This document shows positions 1-9,065 of a stretch of DNA of 64,000 nucleotides, in pieces. The position numbers and the translations under genes were made by a program. Origin of the DNA: Christensenella massiliensis (GTDB lineage Bacteria; Bacillota; Clostridia; Christensenellales; Christensenellaceae); contig LT700187.1 in NCBI GenBank assembly GCA_900155415.1, forward strand, positions 1,674,001 through 1,738,000. The letters run 5' to 3'. Within the stretch, counting starts at the first letter, position 1, and each line of letters begins with the position of its first letter. The notes beneath the pieces were generated by a model. The model had not been told where the DNA came from. It did not search any database and worked only from the letters and a program-made list of their open reading frames with translations.

Positions 1-1
1 T

Positions 2-2824
2 CTGAAAAACATTGATATCACGCTTCCGCGCGACAAATTTATTGTCATCACAGGGCTTTCGGGCAGCGGAAAATCGTCGCTCGCGTTCGATACGATCTAT
101 GCCGAGGGCCAGCGGAGGTATGTGGAGTCGCTGTCCGCGTATGCGCGGCAGTTTTTAGGGCAGATGGAAAAGCCGGACGTAGACCTCATCGAGGGGCTTT
201 CCCCCGCGATCTCTATTGACCAAAAGACGACGGCGCGCAATCCGCGTTCCACGGTGGGAACGGTAACGGAGATACACGATTATTTAAGATTGCTCTATGC
301 CCGGGCGGGGGATGTATACTGCACGAAATGCGGAAAAAAGATCTCACGGCAGACTGTGGACCAAATGGTGGATCAGGTCATGAAGAACCCGGAGGGAACG
401 AAGCTGATGATACTCGCCCCTGTGATCCGCGCCAAAAAGGGCGAGCATAAAAAAATATTGGAAAACCTTGCGAAAGAGGGATATGTACGTGCCGTAGTGG
501 ACGGAGAAACACGGGAGCTTGACGAGGAGATCAAGCTGGAAAAACAGAAAAAGCATTCGATTGCCGCCGTGGTGGACCGCATCATCGTAAAGCCTGAGAG
601 TGCAAAGCGTGCGGCGGATTCCATCGAAACGGCGCTGCGCATGGCGGGCGGGCTCGTTGTTATCCGCGATATGGCAACGGGCGAAGAAACGCTGATGAAT
701 GAAAACTTTGCGTGTGCGGACTGCGGTGTGAGCATCGAGGAGTTAACGCCGCGCATGTTCTCTTTCAACAGTCCGTTCGGCGCGTGCCCGGAATGTACGG
801 GGCTCGGGATGCTGCTGAAGATCGACCCCGATCTCATCGTTCCGGACAAGACCAAAACGCTGCGAGAAGGGGCGGTCAAGGCCTCCGGCTGGAATTTTGG
901 AACAGTGGGAACGATTGCGAAAAATTATCTCGACGCGATGATGAAGCGTTACGGCTTTGATATGGATACGCCCTACGAAGAATTGTCCGAAGAAGTAAAA
1001 CACGCCCTGCTCTATGGCACAGACGGCGAAAAGCTGCGCGTGGAATATGACGGCATGGGCGGAGCAGGCTATTATAATGCCGCATTTGAGGGCATCATTC
1101 CTAATCTGGAGCGGCGGTATGCGGAGACGACGTCCGAATATATGAAGGGCGAGATTGAAAGCTATATGGTGGAAACGCCGTGCCCCGTATGCCATGGGCA
1201 GCGCTATAAGCCGGAAACGCTCGCCGTAAAGATCGGCGATAAAAATATTGCGGAGCTGTCGGATATGTCGATTCGCGCGGCGCGGGAGTATGTAAATACG
1301 GTCCAGCTCAGCAGCAAGCAAAAAATGATCGCGGAGCGCGTCCTAAAGGAGCTCAACGCCCGGTTCGACTTCCTAATCAACGTGGGGCTCGATTACCTCA
1401 CGCTTTCGCGCGCGGCGGGTACGCTTTCGGGCGGGGAAGCCCAGCGCATTCGCCTTGCGACGCAGATCGGGAGCGGGCTGATGGGCGTGCTGTATATCCT
1501 CGATGAGCCGAGCATCGGCCTGCATCAAAAGGATAACGATAAGCTCCTTGCGACGCTGAAGGGCCTGCGTGACCTCGGAAATACGCTCATCGTGGTGGAA
1601 CATGACGAGGAAACGATGCTGAATGCCGATTATATCGTAGATATCGGACCGGGAGCGGGCGCGCACGGCGGAGAAGTCGTTGCAGAGGGAACTCCGAAAC
1701 AGATCATGGCCAATAAAAAAAGCATTACGGGGCAATATCTTTCCGGCAAAAAGCTGATCCGCATCCCGGCGAAGCTGCGCGAGCCTAAGCAGTGGATCAC
1801 GGTGCGAGGCGCGCGGGAGAACAATCTGCAGAATATAGACGTTTCTTTCCCAACTGGCGTTATCACGGCGGTGACGGGCGTTTCGGGCAGCGGAAAATCG
1901 TCGCTCGTGAACCATATCCTCAAAAAAGCGGCGATGCAGAAATTTTATCACTCAAAAGACAGGCCGGGCAGGCACGACCGCATCGACGGCCTCGAATATG
2001 TGGATAAGATCGTCGATATCGACCAGTCGCCCATCGGCAGGACGCCGCGCTCGAATCCGGCGACCTATACGGGCCTGTTCGATATGATACGTGATATTTT
2101 TGCCATGACGCAGGACGCCAAAGCGCGCGGCTACCAAAAAGGCCGTTTTTCCTTCAATGTCAAGGGCGGCCGCTGCGAGGCGTGCCGGGGAGACGGCATC
2201 ATCAAGATCGAGATGCATTTCCTGCCGGATGTGTATGTGCCCTGCGAGGTGTGTAAAGGGCAGCGCTATAACAGGGAAACGCTCGAGGTGCGCTATAAAG
2301 GGAAAAATATCTTTGAAGTGCTGGATATGACGGTGGAAGAAGCCTATCATTTCTTCGAGAATATCCCGCGCATCGAGAGCAAGCTCAAGGTGCTGATGGA
2401 CGTAGGCCTTTCCTACATCAAGCTAGGGCAGCCGTCCACAACGCTTTCGGGCGGGGAAGCGCAGCGCGTAAAGCTCGCCACGCATCTCGCCAAAAAGCAG
2501 ACCGGGAATACGCTCTTTATTCTCGACGAACCCACGACGGGCCTGCACATGGACGATGTAAAACGCCTTGTTAAGGTACTGAACCGCCTTGCGGATAAGG
2601 GCAATACCGTAGTGGTCATCGAGCATAATCTCGACGTCATCAAAAGCGCGGATTATATCATCGATATGGGCCCGGACGGGGGCGATAAGGGCGGAACAGT
2701 AGTCGCGGCAGGCACGCCGAAAGAGGTCGCGGAAACGCCGGGCAGCTATACGGGAGAGTATTTGAAACGCATCTTTGACAATGCTACGCCCGAGCATTAT
2801 TTGCAGCCGAAAAAGCACAAATAA
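2..2824 (+). CDS. uvrA: UvrA, excinuclease ABC subunit A (5' end outside window)
   Basis: ATPase subunit of the UvrABC nucleotide excision repair complex; it finds DNA damage and loads UvrB. The frame is open from base 2, so the gene starts upstream. About 940 residues are visible, so only a short N-terminal stretch should be missing. The first Walker A (GLSGSGKSS) lies at 56-82, followed by CxxC zinc pairs, the first ABC signature (TLSGGEAQR) and DEPSIGLHQ. The second half has Walker [10 protein letters not shown], a second CxxC zinc module, a second TLSGGEAQR and DEPTTGLH. This is the complete twin-cassette layout of the family. Identity is certain; only the start is unknown. Confidence 0.97.
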   Translation: MKNIDITLPRDKFIVITGLSGSGKSSLAFDTIYAEGQRRYVESLSAYARQFLGQMEKPDVDLIEGLSPAISIDQKTTARNPRSTVGTVTEIHDYLRLLYARAGDVYCTKCGKKISRQTVDQMVDQVMKNPEGTKLMILAPVIRAKKGEHKKILENLAKEGYVRAVVDGETRELDEEIKLEKQKKHSIAAVVDRIIVKPESAKRAADSIETALRMAGGLVVIRDMATGEETLMNENFACADCGVSIEELTPRMFSFNSPFGACPECTGLGMLLKIDPDLIVPDKTKTLREGAVKASGWNFGTVGTIAKNYLDAMMKRYGFDMDTPYEELSEEVKHALLYGTDGEKLRVEYDGMGGAGYYNAAFEGIIPNLERRYAETTSEYMKGEIESYMVETPCPVCHGQRYKPETLAVKIGDKNIAELSDMSIRAAREYVNTVQLSSKQKMIAERVLKELNARFDFLINVGLDYLTLSRAAGTLSGGEAQRIRLATQIGSGLMGVLYILDEPSIGLHQKDNDKLLATLKGLRDLGNTLIVVEHDEETMLNADYIVDIGPGAGAHGGEVVAEGTPKQIMANKKSITGQYLSGKKLIRIPAKLREPKQWITVRGARENNLQNIDVSFPTGVITAVTGVSGSGKSSLVNHILKKAAMQKFYHSKDRPGRHDRIDGLEYVDKIVDIDQSPIGRTPRSNPATYTGLFDMIRDIFAMTQDAKARGYQKGRFSFNVKGGRCEACRGDGIIKIEMHFLPDVYVPCEVCKGQRYNRETLEVRYKGKNIFEVLDMTVEEAYHFFENIPRIESKLKVLMDVGLSYIKLGQPSTTLSGGEAQRVKLATHLAKKQTGNTLFILDEPTTGLHMDDVKRLVKVLNRLADKGNTVVVIEHNLDVIKSADYIIDMGPDGGDKGGTVVAAGTPKEVAETPGSYTGEYLKRIFDNATPEHYLQPKKHK

Positions 2825-2904
2825 AGAGAAAACGCCGGCGAAAAAGAGCGCTTTTTATCCGAAAACCAAGCCTGCGGCACATTGTAAGCAGGAAAAAGGA
2901 AAGG

Positions 2905-3690
2905 CTATTTTCCCATTTCCGCATATTCATGCGCACGATACGGATTTTGCACTTTGAAGAATCCGCCGTCTACCCCGATGATCTCGCCGGTCACATAACC
3001 AGCCTCCGGAGAAGACAGGAACGCGACGAGAGCGGCGGCTTCTTCGCCCGTGCCGAAACGCTTGAGGGCGATCTGCTTTACCTGCTCATCGCCGCGTTCA
3101 CGGATCATGCCGTCTGTCATATCGGTATGGATGATACCCGGCGCGTAAGCGTTTACTGTGATACCGTAAGGCGCAAGCTCGCCCGACATGATTTTGGTGA
3201 ACATATTGACGGCGGCTTTACTGCATCCGTAGCCTATAAGACCTACGTCCGCAAGGGTACCGGAAATAGAAGACGCATTCACGATGCGCCCGTAATGGTT
3301 CTTTTTCATGTAAGGCAGAACAGCCTGTGTCATCAGGAATTGGCTTTTAAAGTTGATGCTCATGTAACGGTCGAGATCGTCCTCCGTCATATCTTCGAGA
3401 AAAGCGAAGCCGAAGATCCCTGCGTTATTGATCAGGATATCGATACGCCCAAAGCGCTCGCCCACTGTCTTTACGATCCTGTCTACGTCGGCTTTTTTGC
3501 CGACGTCGCCCTGAAGGATATCTGATTGGGGAGAGAAAGCCTGCAGTTCATCCCGTACCTTGAGCGCGGCTTGTTCGTTCGAACGATAAACCGCGATCAC
3601 GATGTCGCCGCGCTGCGCGAGGGCGATACTCATGCTTTTTCCCATGCCGCGTGTTCCGCCGGTTATGATTGCTACTCTTTGTTCGGTCAT
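2905..3690 (-). CDS. SDR-family oxidoreductase (FabG-like)
   Basis: Classical short-chain dehydrogenase/reductase of 261 residues, NAD(P)-dependent and cytoplasmic. The glycine-rich cofactor motif TGGTRGMG is near the N-terminus, followed by NNAG, the catalytic Ser (NASSISG) and the YGCSKAA Tyr-Lys pair. The C-terminal VTGEIIGVDGG is typical. The ATG at 3690 is chosen because AAAGGAGTG lies just upstream; an in-frame ATG at 3729 has no such site. It runs divergently from carbohydrate locus A and has its own promoter at 3796-3825. FabG-like sequence does not fix the substrate; with three more SDRs in the window, a sugar or polyol oxidoreductase is as likely as 3-oxoacyl-ACP reductase. Confidence 0.88.
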   Translation of the reverse strand: MTEQRVAIITGGTRGMGKSMSIALAQRGDIVIAVYRSNEQAALKVRDELQAFSPQSDILQGDVGKKADVDRIVKTVGERFGRIDILINNAGIFGFAFLEDMTEDDLDRYMSINFKSQFLMTQAVLPYMKKNHYGRIVNASSISGTLADVGLIGYGCSKAAVNMFTKIMSGELAPYGITVNAYAPGIIHTDMTDGMIRERGDEQVKQIALKRFGTGEEAAALVAFLSSPEAGYVTGEIIGVDGGFFKVQNPYRAHEYAEMGK

Positions 3691-3795
3691 ATTCTTACAC
3701 TCCTTTGTTTTTTGTGACAAGAGTTTCATGCAGGTTTAACGGATAAAACCAACATTTTCACAAAAAAATGATAATTTAGAACAAAAATTTATCTC

Positions 3796-3825
3796 ATTCT
3801 ACCAAGACGAAATGCAAATTGTCAA
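3796..3825 (-). promoter_or_regulatory. Sigma-A promoter for the divergent SDR
   Basis: On the minus strand, TTGACA (3820-3825) and TAGAAT (3796-3801) are separated by 18 bp. The start site would fall near 3789, giving an untranslated leader of about 100 nt before the ATG at 3690. Confidence 0.75.
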
Positions 3826-3872
3826 ATATTTTTTTAGGCGTTTCCCCAAAATTGATTTTTTGAAAAAAGGTG

Positions 3873-3901
3873 TTGCTTTTAAAAAATGTTTGTGATAGAA
3901 T
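3873..3901 (+). promoter_or_regulatory. Sigma-A promoter of carbohydrate locus A
   Basis: TTGCTT (3873-3878), a 17 bp spacer and TAGAAT (3896-3901). The start site would be near 3908. It is back to back with the minus-strand promoter at 3796-3825. Confidence 0.75.
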
Positions 3902-3918
3902 AAACCCAACAAAGTGAA

Positions 3919-3930
3919 TGGAACGTTCCA
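3919..3930 (+). promoter_or_regulatory. LacI-type operator palindrome
   Basis: TGGAACGTTCCA is a perfect 12 bp palindrome with a central CG, the hallmark of LacI/GalR-family operators. It lies about 11-22 bp after the predicted start site of the locus A promoter, where a bound repressor would block transcription. The LacI fusion regulator at 11440-13701 is the obvious candidate ligand. This is an inference; no second copy was noticed in the window. Confidence 0.6.
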
Positions 3931-4122
3931 AAAGGGAACTGAGATTCGCGGCGGGATTGAAGAAGCATTTAAATTTTTTATATATTTTATATCAAGAGCA
4001 CGAACGAACTGCATAAAGATATTTGAAAAAGGAAGATTCCAACATCTTGTTTGCAGTGACAACTGGATTATTACGTACAGATTTTTGACCAACCCCATCT
4101 TGGAGTAGCGACAATGGAGAAT

Positions 4123-4145
4123 CGCAGGCAATGCCTGCGTTTTTT
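4123..4145 (+). terminator. Terminator-like hairpin in the locus A leader
   Basis: The arms CGCAGGCA and TGCCTGCG are separated by one base and followed by six T. The hairpin is upstream of the first coding gene, so it would be premature and probably conditional. Confidence 0.6.
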
Positions 4146-4252
4146 ATTGCCTTTTTTTATTTTTCGCGTCTGACCGGACACGGAAAATAAAGTGTATATT
4201 TTTAACCTTCCATACGCAGCGGAACTTCTGAAAAAATCCGGAGGCTTTCAAG

Positions 4253-5032
4253 ATGGATGTAATGGACAGATTCTCGATGAAAGGAAAAGCCAGTGTTGTC
4301 ACGGGTGCGGCGCAGGGGCTTGGCAAGGCAATGGCGGAGGCGCTTGCGTCCGCGGGGTCCGATATTGTGATCGCAGAGATCAATACTGACCTTGCCGCGG
4401 AGACAGCAAGGGAGATCGCAAAGAACTATGGAGTCAAGGCCGAAGCGGTGAAATGCGATGTGACTTCTCCGGAAGATAATCAAAAAGTGGTCGAGCATAC
4501 GGCAGCTGTATTCGGAAAGATAGACGTTATGATCAATAATGCGGGGATCGTGAAGCATATCCCTGCGGAAGATGTGAAGCCGGAGGAATGGCTGGCGGTG
4601 ATCAATATCAACCTGAACGGCGTCTTTTTCGGTGCACAGGCCGCTGGGCGGGCAATGATCAAACAGGGCTACGGGAATATCATCAATACATCCTCTATGT
4701 CCGGGCTCGTCGTCAATACGCCTCAGCCGCAGGCTTCCTATAACGCGTCTAAGGCGGGCGTGATTCAGCTGACCAAAAGTCTGGCGTGCGAATGGGCGCC
4801 CTACAATATCCGCGTGAACGCGATCTGCCCCGGCTATATGCAGACCGATATGACGAAAAAGTTTTTCGAAGACGGCGGAGAATGGGTGGATAAATGGATG
4901 GCGATGTCACCGATGAAACGGCCGGGAACGCCGGACGAGCTGCAGGGCGCGGTCCTGTATCTTGCCAGTGATGCCTCTACCTTTACGACAGGAACAGCGA
5001 TACCGATCGACGGCGCATATACCTGTTGGTAA
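4253..5032 (+). CDS. SDR-family oxidoreductase, first gene of locus A
   Basis: A 259-residue short-chain dehydrogenase resembling gluconate 5-dehydrogenase and related sugar or polyol dehydrogenases. Visible motifs are TGAAQGLG (cofactor), NNAGIV, the catalytic Ser in NTSSMSG, YNASKAG (Tyr-Lys) and the C-terminal TGTAIPIDGAY. The ATG is preceded by CCGGAGG at good spacing. It is the first coding gene after the locus A promoter and leader, and precedes an RbsC-type permease by 95 bp. It probably oxidises or reduces the sugar imported by the transporter encoded next. The exact substrate cannot be read from sequence. Confidence 0.88.
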   Translation: MDVMDRFSMKGKASVVTGAAQGLGKAMAEALASAGSDIVIAEINTDLAAETAREIAKNYGVKAEAVKCDVTSPEDNQKVVEHTAAVFGKIDVMINNAGIVKHIPAEDVKPEEWLAVININLNGVFFGAQAAGRAMIKQGYGNIINTSSMSGLVVNTPQPQASYNASKAGVIQLTKSLACEWAPYNIRVNAICPGYMQTDMTKKFFEDGGEWVDKWMAMSPMKRPGTPDELQGAVLYLASDASTFTTGTAIPIDGAYTCW

Positions 5033-5051
5033 GGCGTAAAAGTGGTTGCGG

Positions 5052-5079
5052 TTCATGATACGGCAGTGCCGTATATGAA
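5052..5079 (+). repeat. Intercistronic stem-loop
   Basis: The core arms TACGGCA/TGCCGTA, extended by TTCAT/ATGAA, form a strong hairpin without a T run between the SDR and permease genes. It probably stabilises or processes the mRNA. Confidence 0.5.
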
Positions 5080-5127
5080 ATATTTAGGCGGAAACGCCAT
5101 GGCATTATCATTATAGGGAGGAAAATT

Positions 5128-6126
5128 ATGAGTAATCAGACTGGAACAGAACTCACCGCAAAAAGAAGCGGAACGTTTGGAAAGTTAATGGCAAAGCCGG
5201 AAATGACGGCCCTTGTTGCCCTGATCGCATTATTCGTGATCATGTGTATCGTGCGGCCGGCGACATTCCCGACAACGACGAATATCTTTGTTATTATCCG
5301 GCAATTCTCGCTGAATGCGATCCTTGCGGTCGGTATGGGCCTTATCATCATCACGACAGGCATCGACCTTTCCGTTGGGTCGGTCATCGCGGCATCGGCG
5401 GCGTTTGGAACCTATTTCGCCCGTGCGACCGATTATGCACTTCCCGGTATCGTCGTATTGCTGCTGATCCTCGGTATGGGTACTGCATTCGGTCTTGCGA
5501 ACGGCCTGCTCGTTTCCAAGGTCGGCCTTCCGCCGTTCATCGCTACCTTAGGTATGATGAGCGTAGGCGAGGGTGTGGCGCTGCTGATTACAAATGGTTC
5601 GCCGATCCGGTATGAGCCGACGTGGATCTCCGTATTCGGCGGCGGTTACATCGGACCGGTACCGGTCACTGTTATCGTAATGGCGGCGATCGTCATCATC
5701 GGTTTTATCTTCGCGAACAATACAATGACCGGCCGAAATATTTACGCAGTGGGCAACAGTGCTCCGGCGGCGAAATTGTCCGGTATCAAGGTAGACAAGA
5801 TATTGACGCTCGTATATGTCATCGAAGGCTTCCTCGCTGGCGTATGCGCCCTGCTTCTTGTTGGGCAGATGAACAGCGCAGACCCGTCCTTTGGTAAGGG
5901 GTACGAACTTGATGTTATCGCAGCAGCCGTGATCGGCGGGATTTCGATGTCCGGTGGTGAAGGGAATATCCTCGGCGTAGTCGTCGGCGCAGCGCTCATG
6001 GGCATTCTGAAGAATATGTTTACACAGCTCGCGGTATCCGGCTATTGGCAGACAGTCATTCTGGGCCTCATTATCATCGGTGCGGTCGCGATCGACAGCG
6101 TGCGCAAAAAACGCGCGGCCCGTTAA
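5128..6126 (+). CDS. Sugar ABC transporter permease (RbsC/BPD_transp_2 family)
   Basis: A 332-residue integral membrane protein with about ten hydrophobic segments. It carries the family hallmark region around GLIIITTGIDLSVGS and the C-terminal AAVIGGISMSGGEGN motif of ribose/xylose/autoinducer-2-type permeases. The short N-terminal tail is cytoplasmic. The start is supported by AGGGAGG upstream of the ATG. It forms a complete importer with the binding protein (6200-7336) and the twin-cassette ATPase (7416-8954). The order permease, binding protein, ATPase differs from loci B and C. The substrate is a monosaccharide, polyol or related compound, not identifiable here. Confidence 0.93.
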   Translation: MSNQTGTELTAKRSGTFGKLMAKPEMTALVALIALFVIMCIVRPATFPTTTNIFVIIRQFSLNAILAVGMGLIIITTGIDLSVGSVIAASAAFGTYFARATDYALPGIVVLLLILGMGTAFGLANGLLVSKVGLPPFIATLGMMSVGEGVALLITNGSPIRYEPTWISVFGGGYIGPVPVTVIVMAAIVIIGFIFANNTMTGRNIYAVGNSAPAAKLSGIKVDKILTLVYVIEGFLAGVCALLLVGQMNSADPSFGKGYELDVIAAAVIGGISMSGGEGNILGVVVGAALMGILKNMFTQLAVSGYWQTVILGLIIIGAVAIDSVRKKRAAR

Positions 6127-6150
6127 GCGGAAAGCGCTCCTGAACGTGTA

Positions 6151-6173
6151 TTCAAACCGGAAAACCGGTTGAA
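6151..6173 (+). repeat. Intercistronic stem-loop
   Basis: An inverted repeat based on AACCGG/CCGGTT, with TTCA/TGAA flanks, lies 26 bp before the binding-protein ATG. There is no T run. Confidence 0.4.
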
Positions 6174-6199
6174 TAATAAAAAATCTGGGAGGAAAGATT

Positions 6200-7336
6200 A
6201 TGTTAAAGAAGACCTTAGTAACCCTCGTTGCAGTGATTCTCTGTGTAGCGATGCTGGTTGGCTGCTCCGCACCCGCTGCGGAACCGAGCACGGAAGCCTC
6301 GACTGAGGCGTCCACGGAAGCTTCGGCTGAAGCGTCCGAACCGGCCGCTGAAGAATCGGCGGAAGCTCCGGCTGACGGAGAAGCGGAATTTATGGCTGAA
6401 GCAGACCTTGCGGAAGCAGTGCCGGCAGGCAAAAAACTGCTGTCTCTGCCCGTTGTGCAGAACGCGGAAGAACCGATCAAGATCGCTACGATCTGCGTAC
6501 AGAACAACCCGTGGGGTGCGGCTGTGCGTGTAGGTCAGGAATACGCGAAGGCGGTACTCGCTGACAAAAACTGCACGGTAGACGTTCTGGCGGTCGAAGA
6601 CTTTGATCCGCAGAAATGGACGGCAACGATCGAAAACTGCATCGCTTCCGGGTACAATGCAATTTGCTTCTTCGGATTGTCCGAAGCGATGCAGCCCGTT
6701 GTGGACAAAGCTGTTGACGCAGGAATTCTGGTATATGTGTTCAACACGGAGCCGGGTCCGGATTCCAAACGTCAGGCTTATTATGGCCAGAGCGGTACAT
6801 ACGGCGGTGAAGAATGCGCGAAACTTCTGGAAGAGCTGATGGGCGGCGAAGGCAAATATGCCATCATCACAGGAGACTTCACGGTTCTCGGGCATGAAGA
6901 ACGCCGTCAGGGCGCGCACAGCATTCTCGACGCGAACGATAAGCTTGAGTGCGTGGCGGAAGTAGAAAACAACGACAAAGCGGAAGAAGCATATACGCAG
7001 ACGCAGAATATCCTGATGGCGAACCCGGACCTCAAAGGCCTGTATGTAACCGCAGGCGGCCCCTCCGGCGCTGCGAAAGCACTGGTAGACATGGGCCTGC
7101 AGGATCAGGTGATGCTGGTATGCCACGACGTCCTTGAAGAGACTGCTCCGTATATTGCAGACGGAACGATCAAGGGCTGCATCGACCAGGATCCGTTCAA
7201 TCAGGGCTATCAGCCGGTCATCGACGCATACAACAAGCTTGTAGCGGGAATCGACCCGGCCGAAGAAGTAAACTGGTATGAAGGCGTTATGGCTACGCCG
7301 GATAACGTAAAAGAGCTGTTCCCGGAATTCTTCTAA
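6200..7336 (+). CDS. Sugar-binding lipoprotein (Peripla_BP_4, RbsB-like)
   Basis: A 378-residue substrate-binding protein. A lipoprotein signal peptide ends in the lipobox LVGC (Cys22). It is followed by a low-complexity linker of about 45 residues made of repeated STEA/SAEA units, which tethers the protein to the membrane surface. The two-lobed type I binding fold starts near residue 90 (IKIATICVQNNPWG) and runs to the end. The gene is flanked by stem-loops (6151-6173 and 7360-7391), as expected where a binding protein must outnumber its transporter. It works with the permease and ATPase of locus A. Its acidic repeat linker is longer than those of the binding proteins in loci B and C. Confidence 0.93.
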   Translation: MLKKTLVTLVAVILCVAMLVGCSAPAAEPSTEASTEASTEASAEASEPAAEESAEAPADGEAEFMAEADLAEAVPAGKKLLSLPVVQNAEEPIKIATICVQNNPWGAAVRVGQEYAKAVLADKNCTVDVLAVEDFDPQKWTATIENCIASGYNAICFFGLSEAMQPVVDKAVDAGILVYVFNTEPGPDSKRQAYYGQSGTYGGEECAKLLEELMGGEGKYAIITGDFTVLGHEERRQGAHSILDANDKLECVAEVENNDKAEEAYTQTQNILMANPDLKGLYVTAGGPSGAAKALVDMGLQDQVMLVCHDVLEETAPYIADGTIKGCIDQDPFNQGYQPVIDAYNKLVAGIDPAEEVNWYEGVMATPDNVKELFPEFF

Positions 7337-7359
7337 GAATCGAGACACAGCGAGTACAA

Positions 7360-7391
7360 GGATATGGGCTGCGCTGAGCGCAGCCCCATCC
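7360..7391 (+). repeat. Strong intercistronic hairpin after the binding-protein gene
   Basis: GGGCTGCGC and GCGCAGCCC pair around a 3-nt loop, extended by GGAT/ATCC. No T run follows, so it more likely blocks 3' exonucleases and stabilises the binding-protein message than terminates. Confidence 0.55.
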
Positions 7392-7415
7392 TTTCAAAAC
7401 GGAGGTTATGAAATT

Positions 7416-8954
7416 ATGAGCAAAGAGCTGATTTGCAAATTAAACGGCATATCTAAGATCTTCCCGGGTGTTAGAGCTCTTGACAACGTAAGCTTTGATA
7501 TCTACAGCGGTGAAGTGCACGCGATCGTGGGGGAAAACGGCGCGGGCAAGTCCACGCTGATGAATATACTGTCCGGCGTTTACCCGGCGGACGAAGGAAC
7601 TGTGGAATTTGAAGGGAAACCGGTTCACTTTCGGGAACCGAAGGAAGCGCAGCTGGCAGGGATCGCGATGATCCATCAGGAGCTGTCGCTTGCTCCTCAC
7701 ATGACGGCTGCGGAAAACGTATATGTTGGACGTATGCCCAAAAAAGGGCTGCTCATCGACAAAGCGAAGATGTACCGGGATACGCAGGCATTCCTCGATG
7801 AATTGGGGATCGACTATATCGACCCGAGCGTGGTCGTCAAAAATTTGAGCGTATCGGAACAGCAGCTTCTCGAGATCGTAAAGGCGATGTCTTTCCGCTC
7901 CAAAATGCTGATTATGGACGAACCGACGGCGTCGCTTACGGAAGGAGAGATCAAGTTCCTGCTGAAAATCGTAGATAATTTACGCAAAAGCGGCGTTGCG
8001 ATCCTGTATATCTCCCACAAACTGGAGGAGATCATGGAGATCGCGGACAAGATCACGGTCCTGCGCGACGGGAAGCACATTGAAACGCGTGAACGGAAGG
8101 ATATGGACGAACAGACGATGATCAATCTCATGGTCGGCCGTGAGTTTGACCAGTCCGCGCACCGCGACTTTATGACCGGTTATGAAACGCGCACACCTGT
8201 CCTTGAGGTGGAACATCTCTCCGATGTGCGCGGCCGCGTGAAAGACGTTTCCTTTAAGCTGTACGAAGGAGAAGTGCTTGGGCTCACCGGCCTTGTAGGC
8301 GCGGGACGTTCTGAGCTGTTGGAGACGATTTTCGGCGCGCATCAGAAAAAAGAGGGCACGATCAAACTGAACGGCAAGGAAGTGAACATCAAAAACACGG
8401 AAGATGCAATCGAAAATGGTATGGCGCTGATCCCGGAGGGCCGGAAAATACAGGGGCTGTTCCTCAAGATGTCCGTGGAGGACAACATGACGATGGTCTA
8501 TTTGAAGCGGCTCAAAAATAAGCTTGGGATTCTGAATAAAAATAAGGTAAAAGGGATAGCCGACGAATATGTCGATAAGCTGAGAGTAAAAACACCTTCT
8601 TTGCAGCAATGCGTCAATAATCTGTCCGGCGGGAATCAGCAGAAAACGATCGTTGCGCGCTGGCTGATGAACGGGCCGAAGATCCTGTTTATGGATGAGC
8701 CCACGCATGGTATCGATATCGGGGCAAAATCGGAGATATACCGTATCATTGATGACCTTGCAAAGCAGGGTGTGTCTGTTATCCTGCTTTCGTCGGAAAT
8801 GCCGGAAGTGCTGTCTATGTGCGACAGGATCATGGTCATGCATCATGGAGAACTCAGAGGAATCCTCGGGCATGGTGAAGCAGATCAGGTGAAAATCATG
8901 TCCTATACGCTTGATTCAGCGGCAAATAGCAAAAAAGAGGACCGGACCGCTTAA
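7416..8954 (+). CDS. Sugar ABC transporter ATP-binding protein (RbsA/MglA family)
   Basis: A 512-residue twin-cassette ATPase that powers the importer of locus A. The first domain has a canonical Walker A (GENGAGKS, residues 39-46), LSVSEQQ in the signature position and MDEPTASLT as Walker B. The second has the degenerate P-loop GLVGAGRSE usual for this family, the canonical signature NLSGGNQQK and MDEPTHGID. The start is supported by GGAGGT upstream of the ATG. It follows the binding-protein gene after a stem-loop and precedes a second SDR by 111 bp. Full family length, no oddities. Confidence 0.95.
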   Translation: MSKELICKLNGISKIFPGVRALDNVSFDIYSGEVHAIVGENGAGKSTLMNILSGVYPADEGTVEFEGKPVHFREPKEAQLAGIAMIHQELSLAPHMTAAENVYVGRMPKKGLLIDKAKMYRDTQAFLDELGIDYIDPSVVVKNLSVSEQQLLEIVKAMSFRSKMLIMDEPTASLTEGEIKFLLKIVDNLRKSGVAILYISHKLEEIMEIADKITVLRDGKHIETRERKDMDEQTMINLMVGREFDQSAHRDFMTGYETRTPVLEVEHLSDVRGRVKDVSFKLYEGEVLGLTGLVGAGRSELLETIFGAHQKKEGTIKLNGKEVNIKNTEDAIENGMALIPEGRKIQGLFLKMSVEDNMTMVYLKRLKNKLGILNKNKVKGIADEYVDKLRVKTPSLQQCVNNLSGGNQQKTIVARWLMNGPKILFMDEPTHGIDIGAKSEIYRIIDDLAKQGVSVILLSSEMPEVLSMCDRIMVMHHGELRGILGHGEADQVKIMSYTLDSAANSKKEDRTA

Positions 8955-9065
8955 TAGAAACAGAAAGCAAGGCAGGCTTATGATCTGTTTTTATGCTGCA
9001 TAGGATAGCCTGACCGCAGGCAAGTCTGCGGCGGTAGAGGCTGGGACAGATAAGGAGGATAACAG

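Larger units (their letters stand above)
3908..4146 (+). ncRNA. Leader transcript of locus A ending in an intrinsic terminator (attenuator or small RNA)
   Basis: Between the promoter (3873-3901) and the first gene (ATG 4253) lies about 240 nt of AT-rich sequence without a convincing ORF. It ends in a GC-rich inverted repeat CGCAGGCA/TGCCTGCG (4123-4139) followed by a T run (4140-4145). A terminator between a promoter and its operon suggests attenuation or a small RNA. I do not recognise a riboswitch class. The remaining 107 bp before the ATG holds no second strong promoter. Confidence 0.45.

Noticed and set aside
3914-4108. A 64-codon open frame in the locus A leader
   Set aside because: It starts inside the operator palindrome, has no ribosome site and no recognisable pattern; it looks like chance.
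6215-7348. A 377-codon frame antisense to the locus A binding protein
   Set aside because: The plus strand encodes a clear lipoprotein; the antisense product has no signal, domain or ribosome site.
9044-9052. A 9 nt match between the structured RNA (TATCTGTCC near 51472) and the region before the second SDR of locus A, as a possible guide target
   Set aside because: A 9 nt match is expected about once by chance in a window of this size, and no adjoining motif supports it.
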